From positions 1 to 34,683 of the forward strand of contig JAADFQ010000116.1 of the NCBI GenBank assembly GCA_013152835.1: a stretch of 34,683 nucleotides of DNA, given 5' to 3'. Positions 16,912-25,175 of the stretch are shown here, one piece after another (the stretch's first letter is position 1; each line of letters starts with the position of its first letter). Made by a program: the position numbers and the translations under genes. This stretch comes from FCB group bacterium. Lineage in GTDB: Bacteria; Fidelibacterota; Marinisomatia; Marinisomatales; J089. The notes under the pieces are model-generated. The model did no database searches and was not told the DNA's origin. It saw only the letters and a program-made list of their open reading frames with translations.

Positions 16912-19080
16912 CTACCGGGACGTTAACTTTTGGAGGACCGACTCCAGCGAGGTGGTCGGTTGATCACAAGCATAGTTGCGGCAGATATAGTAGGTCGGTT
17001 TTTCATCCACTGTGGTATAGGCGGATAGCCAGGGAATCAAGTTTACCACGGATGGATCGGATGCCGTTTTTTCCAGGATTACACTGTTGGGTAAATACGC
17101 CGTTCGTACTTTGGAAAAATCCGTGTCGCTTCCCCGACTTTTAACATCCCGAACGAGGACGATTTCCCGGGAAGATGGACGGTCATAATACAGGGCTAAC
17201 AACATACCGGAGTAGCCTCTTGGAGCGCGGGTAATTTCATTGGAAAATACCTGAAGTATCCGATCCGCTTTGTCGATCCACGAGAGGTCACCGGTGATTC
17301 GTCCTAACTGATTCATTACCAAGGCCAGGATTGAATTCCCGGACGGAAGTGCTCCATCGTAGGCTGTTTTCAGACGGACCGGTACATCGGAGTCGGATTC
17401 ACTGCCCAGGAAAAAACCGCCCTGATCCTGATCCCAAAAATCATCGACCGTTAGTTTTGCCAGTTCCAATACAGAATTCAATACATCCGGATCTCCGGTG
17501 GCTTTGTACAGCGTGATACCGCCCCAAATCACATAAGCATAATCATCCAGTTGGGCCGGTAAATCCGCAGAACCGTCGATCCAGCGTTTGAGTAAGCGAC
17601 CATCTTTCCGACGACATTGATTTAAAACAAAACGGTAGGTCTTTTCAGCTTCTGTGATTATTTCAGGTGAATTCAACGCCATGCCGGTCTGGGCCAGCGC
17701 TGCGATCACCAATCCGTTCCAATCGGTGAGGATCTTCGTATCCTTTTCGGGATGAATCCGTTTTTCCCGAACCTGGTAAAGACGTTTTGTTATAGTGCTG
17801 ATCTGCCTGTCTAATTCGTCCCGACTCCATCCCCGGGAAATGGCGAAAGCGGAGGGATCCACGGCGACATGCAATATATTGGCACCGTTATTTGGTTGGC
17901 CCGGTTCGGAATAGTTCCCCTGTTCGGAAACCCCAAAGTAGGTCATGACCCAATCGGCTTCCGGTCCCAGGATGCGTTTGATTTCTTCCCGAGTCCAGAG
18001 ATAGAATTTGCCTTCCTCACCATCACTGTCTGCATCTTCCGCCGAATAAAAGCCACCCTCCGGAGCTTCCATTTCCTCCGTGAGATACGTGATGATGTCG
18101 CGGCAGGTTTGGGCATACCGGGAATTCCGGGTAAGCTGATATGCCTCGGAATAGGCCAGTAAAAGCAGTGCCTGATCATAGAGCATTTTTTCAAAATGGG
18201 GAACCAGCCACCGGGCGTCGGTACTGTAGCGATGAAAACCCATCCCGACCTGATCGAATATTCCGCCGTACCGCAGGGCCGTTAATGTTTTTTCCACCAT
18301 GTTCAAAGCCGAGGAATCATCGTAATCATACGCGTAACGGAGCAGGAAAAGTAAATTTTGCGGCGAGGGAAATTTCGGTGCATTTCCGAAACCACCATTC
18401 CGGGAATCGAAATCGCGGGCGAACTGGCGATAGGTTTGTTCCAGAATATCTTTGGGCAGTCCCGAACCGGCGGGTGTGGACTGAGCCGCCAAATAGGATT
18501 GAATATCCGCGACGGTCGATTGAATCTTATCCTGTTGCTGATCCCAGGCACGGGCCAGGGCCGGGAGTAATTCCATCATTCCCGGCCGGTTACCCCGACC
18601 TGTTTTCGGAAAGTAAGTCCCGGCAAAAAACGGAATTTTATCCGGCGTCATTACAATGGTCAGGGGCCAACCACCGGATCCGGTCATGGTCTGACAGACC
18701 ATCATATATAAATGGTCAATTTCAGGATGCTCTTCGCGATCCACCTTAATTGCCACGAAATTCGCATTCAGCAAGGCAGCCACTTCTTCGTCTTCGAAGG
18801 ATTCTGTTTCCATCACATGACACCAATGACAGGTGGAGTATCCGATGGAAAGGAAAATCGGCCGGTTCAGGGATTTTGCCAGTTGAAAGGCTTTCTCTCC
18901 CCAGGGATACCAGTCCACAGGATTGGTGGCGTGCTGTTGAAGATAAGGACTTTTCTCATTGGCCAAATGATTCATGTGGGTTTCCTTGATAGCGGGTGCA
19001 GGACCACCGGATCGGTTTTGACAGGTAGTGAGCAGGGGGAAAATGACTCCAACCAGGAGAATGGAGGATTTTAAGTTCAT
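16912..19080 (-). CDS. YyaL/DUF255 thioredoxin-domain protein with lipoprotein signal
   Basis: This 722-residue protein belongs to the SPATA20/YyaL family: an N-terminal thioredoxin-like domain (about residues 36-200) followed by an (alpha/alpha)6-barrel like those of glycoside hydrolases or sugar epimerases. The family opening [20 protein letters not shown] and the active-site-like motif [11 protein letters not shown] (C84, C87) are intact, as are FEKMLYDQA and the segment with [12 protein letters not shown]. Its function is unknown, although it looks like a redox-linked carbohydrate enzyme. The first 20 residues form a signal peptide with lipobox LTTC (C20). The family is usually cytosolic and often starts at the position equal to M36 (18975), so that start is an alternative. 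It is transcribed divergently from the DUF885 gene, 49 bases apart. Confidence 0.9.
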   Translation of the reverse strand: MNLKSSILLVGVIFPLLTTCQNRSGGPAPAIKETHMNHLANEKSPYLQQHATNPVDWYPWGEKAFQLAKSLNRPIFLSIGYSTCHWCHVMETESFEDEEVAALLNANFVAIKVDREEHPEIDHLYMMVCQTMTGSGGWPLTIVMTPDKIPFFAGTYFPKTGRGNRPGMMELLPALARAWDQQQDKIQSTVADIQSYLAAQSTPAGSGLPKDILEQTYRQFARDFDSRNGGFGNAPKFPSPQNLLFLLRYAYDYDDSSALNMVEKTLTALRYGGIFDQVGMGFHRYSTDARWLVPHFEKMLYDQALLLLAYSEAYQLTRNSRYAQTCRDIITYLTEEMEAPEGGFYSAEDADSDGEEGKFYLWTREEIKRILGPEADWVMTYFGVSEQGNYSEPGQPNNGANILHVAVDPSAFAISRGWSRDELDRQISTITKRLYQVREKRIHPEKDTKILTDWNGLVIAALAQTGMALNSPEIITEAEKTYRFVLNQCRRKDGRLLKRWIDGSADLPAQLDDYAYVIWGGITLYKATGDPDVLNSVLELAKLTVDDFWDQDQGGFFLGSESDSDVPVRLKTAYDGALPSGNSILALVMNQLGRITGDLSWIDKADRILQVFSNEITRAPRGYSGMLLALYYDRPSSREIVLVRDVKSRGSDTDFSKVRTAYLPNSVILEKTASDPSVVNLIPWLSAYTTVDEKPTYYICRNYACDQPTTSLESVLQKLTSR

Positions 19081-19129
19081 AGTCGCACTTGGAATTTGGG
19101 GTGACTCAAAGTAATTTTACAGCCCAAAC

Positions 19130-20881
19130 ATGCATTCCGCACCTTCAAAATATTTTTTTATCATTCCCCTGGGGATCCTATTAATCGTCACTTTAGTCAT
19201 GGTTACTGTCGAACCACATCGCTTTCAAAAGTTTCAAAACCTGTTTTTAACGCAATATTACAAGGATAATCCGGTTAATGCGACCTGGATCGGCATTCAT
19301 GATTACGACGACCAACTGCCGGATTTCCGTCCGCAGGCGGTTCAGGAACGCTTGGATCGGCTCCGCGAGTACCGCCGTATCTTCGTGGATATCCGGGAAA
19401 ACGAATTGTCGCGGGATGACCGGATCGACCGGGAAATAATTCTAAACTCCATTGATCAGGAAATTTTCAATTATACCGAACTGAAATCTTATCGCTGGAA
19501 TCCTTTGATTTATATGTACACGCTTGGATTCGCCGTGGAAAGCCTTTCCGGTTACGATTTTGCTCCGGCCGAAGAACGCGGTTTGAATCTGAAAGGCCGC
19601 CTGTTTGCCATACCGGAATTTCTGAGAGTGGCGACGGGAAACCTGGATACCATGCCGGCGCCACATATGGAAACGGCCATTCGTCAATGTCGGGGGATTG
19701 AAAAACTGGTTTCCACCGGATTGGATTCTTTCCTTACGGATTTGGAAACGGATGAAACACATGTAATACGGCAGGCCGCATTATCCGCTCAACAATCACT
19801 GGTACAATTTCGCTCCTTCCTGGAGCAGCGTCTGAAAGAGGGACCCTATCGTGATTTTCGGATTGGGCCCCATCTGTACGGGAAAAAACTGGAACTGACG
19901 TTGAATGAGAATCTGCTCCCGGAGGAAGTGCTGGCCCGCGCCGAAATAGCGTTAAAACGAATACAATCTCAAATGCTGGAACTGGCCACTCCGTTATATA
20001 CGGAACTTACTCATGAACAACCGTCGGTGAACGGACACGCTGACGAACTGAATATCATTCGTACGGTCCTGGATGATATTGCCAGGAATCACGCCAAAAG
20101 AGAAGCAGTTGTGACCAGCGTTCGTTCCACAATTGACGAATTAACCCGTTTTATTCAGGATCGGCAGATCATCACCCTGGATTCAACAAAACCGCTCGTG
20201 ATCCGGGAAACGCCCGAATATCAGCGCGGTGTATCGATCGCTTCGCTCCAGGCTCCGGGCCCCCTGGAAAAAAATCTTCAGACCTATTTTAATGTATCGC
20301 CCATTCCCACGGACTGGACTGACGAACAGGCCGAATCTTTTCTCCGGGAATACAATACCATTTCCGTTAAGATCCTGGCAATCCACGAAGCCCTTCCCGG
20401 TCATTATGTCCAGTTAATTTATGCCAATCGAAACCCGTCGTTAGCCCGGGCGGTGTTTTCCAGCGGCGTCATGGTGGAAGGCTGGGCGCACTATGCCGAA
20501 TCCATGATGATTGATGAAGGATTGGGAAACGGTGATCCCCGGTATAAGCTGGTGGAATTAAAATGGAAACTACGCGGAATCGCCAATGCGATTATGGATC
20601 AAAAAATTCATACGGAAGACATGACCAGGGAGGAAGCCCTGGATCTGATGATTAACGAAACCTTTCAGGAAACATCCGAAGCGGAAGCGAAATGGCGACG
20701 GGCACAACTCACTTCCTGCCAGCTTTCCACGTATTTTGTTGGTTATGATTTAATGATGGCTCTGCGTAGCGATGTGGAAGCCGACCAGGGACCTAATTTT
20801 AATCTGGGCGCTTTTCATGAAGCCTTACTGAATCAGGGTTCTATTCCCATTCGATATCTTCGCGAGTATCTCCTGAATTAA
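19130..20881 (+). CDS. DUF885 family protein, putative exported metallopeptidase
   Basis: This 583-residue protein starts with a signal peptide or anchor (IIPLGILLIVTLVMVTV) and then shows the DUF885 fold. The helix with ATWIGIHDYDDQLPDF lies near the start. The zinc-binding-like motif HEALPGHYVQL is near residue 420 and EGWAHYAESMMIDEG near residue 447. The C-terminal L-x-S-C-Q-L-S-T-Y-F-V-G motif is also present. The HExxGH arrangement plus the downstream glutamate in EGWAHY suggests a metallopeptidase or dipeptidase related to the carboxypeptidase Taq-like clan; the true substrate is unknown. The symporter gene begins 10 bases downstream, so both could act in peptide or amino-acid use. The start ATG lies 49 bases from the divergent lipoprotein gene. 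Confidence 0.88.
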   Translation: MHSAPSKYFFIIPLGILLIVTLVMVTVEPHRFQKFQNLFLTQYYKDNPVNATWIGIHDYDDQLPDFRPQAVQERLDRLREYRRIFVDIRENELSRDDRIDREIILNSIDQEIFNYTELKSYRWNPLIYMYTLGFAVESLSGYDFAPAEERGLNLKGRLFAIPEFLRVATGNLDTMPAPHMETAIRQCRGIEKLVSTGLDSFLTDLETDETHVIRQAALSAQQSLVQFRSFLEQRLKEGPYRDFRIGPHLYGKKLELTLNENLLPEEVLARAEIALKRIQSQMLELATPLYTELTHEQPSVNGHADELNIIRTVLDDIARNHAKREAVVTSVRSTIDELTRFIQDRQIITLDSTKPLVIRETPEYQRGVSIASLQAPGPLEKNLQTYFNVSPIPTDWTDEQAESFLREYNTISVKILAIHEALPGHYVQLIYANRNPSLARAVFSSGVMVEGWAHYAESMMIDEGLGNGDPRYKLVELKWKLRGIANAIMDQKIHTEDMTREEALDLMINETFQETSEAEAKWRRAQLTSCQLSTYFVGYDLMMALRSDVEADQGPNFNLGAFHEALLNQGSIPIRYLREYLLN

Positions 20882-20891
20882 GAGTCTTCCT

Positions 20892-22353
20892 TTGATTTAT
20901 ATAATTGTTATAGCGGTTTATCTCCTGGCGCTCATCGGCCTGGGGTCGTATAAAGCGAGTAAAGTCAAGACACAATCCGATTTCTCCATTGCCGGTCGTT
21001 CTCTGGGACCCTGGGTTTTGATGGGCACCATGTTGGCCACCTGGATCGGCACCGGATCGATTCTGGGAAATGCCGGGAAGGCCTATGAGACCGGTGTGGC
21101 CGCATTTATCCTGCCCCTGGGGGGCGTTCTCGGGATTCTGTTACTGACTCAAATTGCGGGAAAAGCCCGGTTATCCGAAAAATTTACCGTACCGGAAATT
21201 ATCGGTGATCGTTTCGGTTCCGGAGCCCGTTTACTTTCCGTCATTGCTCTGGTTATGGCTTATATGGTCATCGTCAGCTATCAGTACAATGCCGGTGGAG
21301 CCGTGTTGCAGACAATTCTGGTGGATGATTCCGGAAATCCCTGGCTGTCCCCTTCAACATCCACGATTATCGCCGCCGCCATTATTGTGTTATACACGCT
21401 GCTGGCCGGACTCCTGAGCGTTGCCTACACGGATGTGGGAAACGGGATTATCATGACGATTTCACTGGTGATCGCTTTTCCCGTTCTCTGGGTGAAGGCG
21501 GGAGGTTGGGATGGCATGGAAGCGGCGTTTGCCGCCCGGGGTCTGGAAAACCACATGCGTTTTTGGGGAACCTATTCAGCGGTGGACATCCTGAATTTTA
21601 CTTTGCCTCCATTCTTACTGGTCCTGGGCGATGCCAATATGTATCAACGTTTTTTCGCCAGTAAAAACGCCCAGGGCGCCCGGTCCGCGACCAGGATTCT
21701 CGTGTTTGCCGTCGCCTTGATCGAACTGTTGGTGATTGCCTCGGCATGGGTGAGTTCCAGCATGATTCCCGATGCCGCTAACGGTCGTCACGTATTGATT
21801 TTTGCGTCCCATCGAATTTTGCCTCCGTTTCTTGGAGCAATTATGCTGACCACCATTGTGGGCATCATCATCTCAACGGCGGATTCCTATCTTCTGGTCC
21901 CGGCAACAACGCTCAACAACGCTTATCCGGGATGTGTATATGAAATATATCAATTCACAGGCTTCCGAAAAACGGATTGTTTTGTACAGTCGCCTGCTGG
22001 TTCTGGGATTGGGACTGATTGCCTATTGGGTGTCCCGTGGTTTTGCGGAATCCACCGGATTCCTGGAACGAGCCTTGTATGCCTATACGATATACGGGGC
22101 GGCGATTACGCCCACGCTGGTGGCGGCGATTTTCTGGAAAGGAGCCACAACCGCGGGATCGATTGCTTCGATTATTACGGGAACAGTCACGACCTTGTTA
22201 TGGAAAGAAACCGGTTTCTTTCAAACTTTTCTCCCTTCCACCGGATGGATTACCCGACTGGATGAAGTTTTACCGGCCATTATTCTGTCGGTGATCGCCC
22301 TGGTTGCCGTCAGTGCACTGACGAGGGAAAAAGCTATTCGTAACCGCGCATAA
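20892..22353 (+). pseudogene. Sodium:solute symporter (SSS family), frameshifted by a 10-base tandem duplication
   Basis: The first frame (TTG start at 20892, IYIIVIAVYLLALIGLG) gives an SSS-family transporter with FSIAGRSLGPWVLMGTMLAT, GTGSILGNAG and STADSYLLVPATTL. It then runs into unrelated residues and a stop at 22265. The rest of the transporter (RDVYMKYINSQASEKRIVLY onwards, several helices, end REKAIRNRA at 22353) continues in the +1 frame. Between them CAACAACGCT is repeated exactly (21904-21913 and 21914-21923). Dropping one copy joins the frames into VPATTLIRDVYMKYI, the usual family sequence, and gives a normal-length protein of 483 residues. As written, the product loses the last ~140 residues and is probably inactive. 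A convergent small membrane gene overlaps its last 20 bases. The substrate could be a sugar, amino acid or organic acid. Confidence 0.88.
21904..21923 (+). repeat. Perfect 10-base tandem duplication inside the SSS gene
   Basis: Two adjacent identical copies of CAACAACGCT. The extra 10 bases shift the frame; one copy alone would keep the transporter in frame with family-consensus residues at the junction. Confidence 0.95.
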
Positions 22354-22600
22354 AGCGGTAAAAAATCCACGCCCCGATTCCGTAAGCAATCCCGTCGGTC
22401 CAATCACCGACGAATCGGCTTGACCATTGGGGAAGTATCCATTCAAAAACGATGAACAGAATTGTAGCGCTGATTATCACCTGTAATCCGGGCATGGACC
22501 ATCCCGGCCGGACCCGTTCCTGAATCCACTGGATGGCGCTTAAAATCAGCGGTAAGGCCAGGAGATCATCCAGTTTCCCGGACAGGACCGGAAGACGCAC
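22334..22600 (-). CDS. Small membrane protein of the FCB 'magnesium citrate secondary transporter'-annotated family
   Basis: From the GTG at 22600 this reads 88 residues: LPVLSGKLDDLLALPLIL, then helices rich in Trp and Ile, and the end GAWIFYRFMRGYE. The D-D-L-L-x-x-P motif and spacing recall small (~110-residue) membrane proteins of Bacteroidetes that carry the annotation 'magnesium citrate secondary transporter'; I recall this from memory and the function is unproven. Family members have one more N-terminal helix ending in H-Q. The same frame upstream of the GTG does encode such a helix (RTTLFLSFLALFLGHQWLQ) up to a stop at 22679, but no ATG, GTG or TTG is available there. The true start may therefore be a non-standard codon near 22678, next to the stop of the micro-ORF upstream. 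The 3' end overlaps the convergent symporter gene by 20 bases. Confidence 0.55.
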   Translation of the reverse strand: MRLPVLSGKLDDLLALPLILSAIQWIQERVRPGWSMPGLQVIISATILFIVFEWILPQWSSRFVGDWTDGIAYGIGAWIFYRFMRGYE

Positions 22601-22670
22601 GCCAACTGCCTGGAGCCATTGATGCCCCAGGAAAAGCGCCAGGAATGAGAGGAAAAGAGTCGTCCGGATA

Positions 22671-22754
22671 TTAAATATTCAGGATGGCCACCAAGGTCAT
22701 CGCGATGGAGAGCAGGACGAGCGTAGTGGTGAATCCGTTGATCTGATTTTTCAT
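22671..22754 (-). CDS. 27-residue single-helix membrane micro-protein
   Basis: An ATG at 22754 opens a frame MKNQINGFTTTLVLLSIAMT continuing LVAILNI, ending with TAA at 22671. It is a short polar N-terminus and one hydrophobic helix, an arrangement typical of bacterial small membrane proteins. A weak AAGGCAG lies about 9 bases upstream as a possible ribosome binding site. It is downstream of the GNAT gene (25 bases) and just upstream of the frame of the small membrane protein at 22334, with which it may be translationally coupled. No homologue is recognised. Confidence 0.45.
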   Translation of the reverse strand: MKNQINGFTTTLVLLSIAMTLVAILNI

Positions 22755-22778
22755 GAAAAATCTGCCTTTTTTATGAAG

Positions 22779-23396
22779 TTAAAATTGGAGTGGTAAGGGG
22801 GGGTCGTGTTTATATTGAAGGGACGTATCCGGAAGTAAGTCCCGCCGGTAATACTCGAATGTTTTTCCCGTGCCCTGCCAGTTTTCTACCCGATTGGTGA
22901 TGGATATTTCGCCGGTGAACCGGGAAGAAACTCCCAGTTTAACATGACCGGTCACATAACGAATCTTGCCCCGTTTTCGGGCCCAGTTTAAATAGACCCG
23001 TTTCAACATTTTGGCATATCCGTTGGCCTTATACTGGGCCTTGATTACAAAGGCTAGGGTATAGAGTGTATTTTGCTTGCCGAAATTTTCATCCCGTCGC
23101 GCCCAGCTTTCCTGACTCAATTCTTCCAGGGGAACGCCGATAACATATCCGATAATTTCACCCTTGTAACGGGCGATAAAGGGTAAGGAGCCGCGCTTAT
23201 TAAAATATTTATGGATCGTGGACTTCGTCAGGACGGCTTTTTCACCATATTCCTGGGCCAAATGCCGGGAAATGTCGATCAGGGCCGGGTAATCCTGCTC
23301 ACCTACATGTTGCAGGAGTTCAATCTGAAAATCACCGCTGGTGGCAATGATTCGCGAATCGGATTGATGGTTAATATCGAAGGAAAGCTGTTCCAT
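22779..23396 (-). CDS. GNAT family N-acetyltransferase
   Basis: A 205-residue protein with a GNAT-like core. The segment FIARYKGEIIGYVIGVPLE corresponds to strands 2-4. LYTLAFVIKAQYKANGYAKML resembles the acetyl-CoA pyrophosphate-binding motif A (V..x..R/Q-x-x-G-x-G/A), with the usual glycines partly replaced (KANGYA). The C-terminal part (about 145-205) contains SSRFTGEISITNRVENWQGT and looks specific to a subfamily. The acceptor substrate is unknown. A good-looking promoter lies 90-117 bases upstream. Downstream on the same strand are a micro-ORF and a small membrane protein. Confidence 0.7.
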   Translation of the reverse strand: MEQLSFDINHQSDSRIIATSGDFQIELLQHVGEQDYPALIDISRHLAQEYGEKAVLTKSTIHKYFNKRGSLPFIARYKGEIIGYVIGVPLEELSQESWARRDENFGKQNTLYTLAFVIKAQYKANGYAKMLKRVYLNWARKRGKIRYVTGHVKLGVSSRFTGEISITNRVENWQGTGKTFEYYRRDLLPDTSLQYKHDPPLPLQF

Positions 23397-23485
23397 AAGG
23401 CCGGAAATTTACAAACTTCTGTGAGCAATGGAATGGATTAAAGCGCAGACATGGTGAGCAAATCATCTCTGTTCCAAATAAAACT

Positions 23486-23513
23486 TTATAAAAACAACAG
23501 AACAATATTCAAG
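23486..23513 (-). promoter_or_regulatory. Candidate sigma70-type promoter for the GNAT gene
   Basis: On the - strand TTGAAT (23513-23508) and TATAAA (23491-23486) are separated by 16 bases in an AT-rich stretch. This is close to the -35/-10 consensus, with the start site expected near 23479, about 80 bases before the GNAT start codon. Confidence 0.4.
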
Positions 23514-23569
23514 ACTTACCCCGAATCGAGGTTAAACAATCTGCAAAGATAATGTCATTGTACAAAAGT

Positions 23570-23605
23570 GACCTTGAAGGTCTGGTGAATGGTTTTATAC
23601 GTATA
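23570..23605. promoter_or_regulatory. Pair of short palindromes (possible operator)
   Basis: GACCTT-G-AAGGTC (23570-23582) and TATACGTATA (23596-23605) are both perfect and lie 14 bases apart in the 275-base non-coding gap between the GNAT gene and the threonine aldolase gene. They are about 60 bases upstream of the candidate -35 box. Nothing else recognisable is in the gap. Confidence 0.25.
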
Positions 23606-23671
23606 GGCTCACTGGATTAATGAACACCCAGAACCGGACTTCAATCGTTTTAAAACACCATCTCCACGCAT

Positions 23672-24698
23672 TCACGCCAACTGTTTCAGAACGGTGATGG
23701 TTTTTTCCAGCATGGCATCGGTGAAATCCAGATGAGTGACGAAACGCATGGTGGCAGCGTTCATTCCCACCGTGAGGATTCCTTCCTTTTGAAGAGCTTC
23801 GGTCAGCCAGGCGGTGGTTTTATCCGGCGCCATCTTGGCGATAACAATATTTGTTGATACGGGCAATACGGATTCGATAAAGGCGCATGAGGACAGCGCT
23901 TCGGCCAGTTCCCTGGCCCGGCGATGATCATCCTTCAACCGGTCAACATGGTGGTCAAGGGCAAATATCCCCGCCGCTGCCAGATATCCCGCCTGGCGCA
24001 TTCCACCGCCCATGACTTTCCGGATACGTCGGGCCTGTTTTATGAAGTCACTGTTCCCGATCAGCAAAGACCCCACGGGTGCTCCTAATCCTTTGGAAAG
24101 GCAAATGGAGATGGAATCGAACCAGGCGCCGACAGATTCCGGTGAATCGCCGGTTTCCACCAGAGCGTTGAACAGTCGCGCTCCGTCCAGATGAAAGCGT
24201 AAGGAATTCGTCCGGCAAAAAGCACTAATGGCAGCCAACTCGGGAGTTATCCCAAATACTGCCGCCCCCTTTATTGCACGTATTTTCAGCGGAAACGAGG
24301 GCCGTATGGGGAAAATGTTCATCATCGGGATTCACCGCCGCACGAACCTGGCTCACGGTAAAACGTCCGCGATCACCATCCAATAGGCGCACTGAACAAC
24401 CGGAATTGTAGGCAATCCCACCACCTTCATAATTGTAAATATGCGCCAGGCGATCGCAGACAACTTCATCCCCGGGTTGGGTATGAACCTTGATCGCGAT
24501 CTGGTTGGTCATGGTACCGGATGAACAGAATAATACCGCTTCCTTGTCGAACAGTCGGGCAGCCTTGGTTTCTAATTCTATTACAGTCGGGTCATCCCGG
24601 AATACATCATCGCCCACTTCGGCATGAAACATGGCGTCCAGCATATCCGGGGTTGGGCGGGTAACCGTATCACTGCGAAGATCAATCCATTTGGTCAT
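23672..24698 (-). pseudogene. ltaE: Low-specificity L-threonine aldolase, frameshifted
   Basis: The frame from the ATG at 24698 encodes the first part of a PLP-dependent threonine aldolase: WIDLRSDTVTRPTPDML, GDDVFRDDPTV, FCSSGTMTNQIA and SAENTCNKGGGSIW. It then leaves the family sequence and stops at 24225. The remaining part continues one base shifted: TPELAAISAFC, LRFHLDGARLFNA and SICLSKGLGAPVGSLL (PLP lysine), with the end at 23672. The switch lies at about 24251-24269, where runs of three and five Cs (+ strand) occur. Removing one base gives NKGGGSIWITPELAAI and a normal 341-residue enzyme. It would cleave threonine or allo-threonine to glycine and acetaldehyde. All active-site residues remain, so a recent mutation or a sequencing error fits better than old decay. 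Confidence 0.88.
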
Positions 24699-24816
24699 AA
24701 TTTCCTGCTGATTTTATTGCCGCAATTTAGGACGAGTGGTATGGGAAGGGAAACGGTGATTGGTAGTCAATTCGCCTTTGTGTCCACTCTCATGTTTTGC
24801 GAACAGACGTTTTTAC

Positions 24817-24857
24817 CAAGTGAGGGCAGTGCGTAGTTTGGTTTGTACCGTTGATTT
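24817..24857 (+). repeat. Degenerate dispersed repeat, copy 2
   Basis: From CAAGTGAGGG to ACCGTTGATTT; counterpart of 15530-15565 in the same orientation. The last 11 bases are identical and the first part matches with a gap of about 7 bases. Confidence 0.45.
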
Positions 24858-24887
24858 AATGACGAATGGAAACTGGAAGGAAAGGAT

Positions 24888-24910
24888 GTCACAACGCAAA
24901 GCGTTTTGAC
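24888..24910 (+). repeat. Inverted repeat 1 of the ffh upstream region
   Basis: GTCACAACGC (24888-24897) and GCGTTTTGAC (24901-24910) pair over 10 positions with one mismatch around a 3-base AAA loop. It has the same core as the repeat at 24999-25023. Confidence 0.6.
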
Positions 24911-24928
24911 AAGGAAACACAATAGGTT

Positions 24929-24977
24929 AACTTTGCGGAAGTTTCTCCCTACGCAAGGCCTTCGGGACCGCAAAGTT
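24929..24977 (+). repeat. Inverted repeat 2 of the ffh upstream region
   Basis: AACTTTGCGG (24929-24938) and CCGCAAAGTT (24968-24977) are perfect 10-base arms 29 bases apart. The interior holds the palindrome AAGGCCTT. Confidence 0.6.
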
Positions 24978-24998
24978 TTCAAATGGAAGTCGACAGAA

Positions 24999-25023
24999 CG
25001 TCACAACACAGAGCGTTGTGACG
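24999..25023 (+). repeat. Inverted repeat 3 of the ffh upstream region
   Basis: CGTCACAAC (24999-25007) and GTTGTGACG (25015-25023) are perfect 9-base arms around a 7-base loop. The right half AGAGCGTTGTGA recurs, slightly changed, at 24898-24909 and 25039-25050. Confidence 0.65.
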
Positions 25024-25175
25024 AGGGACGAGAGAAATAGAGCATTGTGATGTGGGGAATAAAGGCGAGACAAGGAATCCGGATGAATTCCGTAAGGGAA
25101 ACCATTTATTTTGGATTGGAGCGGATTTTCCTCTAATTTTATCTGCTATACTTGAATTGAAATTGCACAAATAAC

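Larger units (their letters stand above)
24699..25175. other. Non-coding, hairpin-rich stretch upstream of ffh
   Basis: These 477 bases hold no convincing gene. They contain the second copy of the dispersed repeat (24817-24857), three inverted repeats (24888-24910, 24929-24977, 24999-25023), and a third half-copy of the motif AGAGCATTGTGA at 25039-25050. Close to ffh, TATACT at about 25146-25151 could be a -10 box. The 4.5S/SRP RNA gene, sometimes found near ffh, was looked for and not recognised. Confidence 0.5.

Noticed and set aside
21904-21925. Programmed ribosomal frameshift in the SSS gene.
   Set aside because: There is no slippery heptamer or downstream structure, and the break is fully explained by the 10-base duplication.
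24251-24269. In-frame TGA read as selenocysteine in the threonine aldolase gene, given selA/selB nearby.
   Set aside because: The two halves are in different frames, so UGA recoding cannot join them.
24888-25055. CRISPR array.
   Set aside because: Units are palindromic but unevenly spaced, only two to three in number and not identical; no cas genes are present.
24699-25175. Possible 4.5S/SRP RNA gene next to ffh.
   Set aside because: The conserved SRP RNA tip sequence and GNRA loop pattern were looked for and not found.
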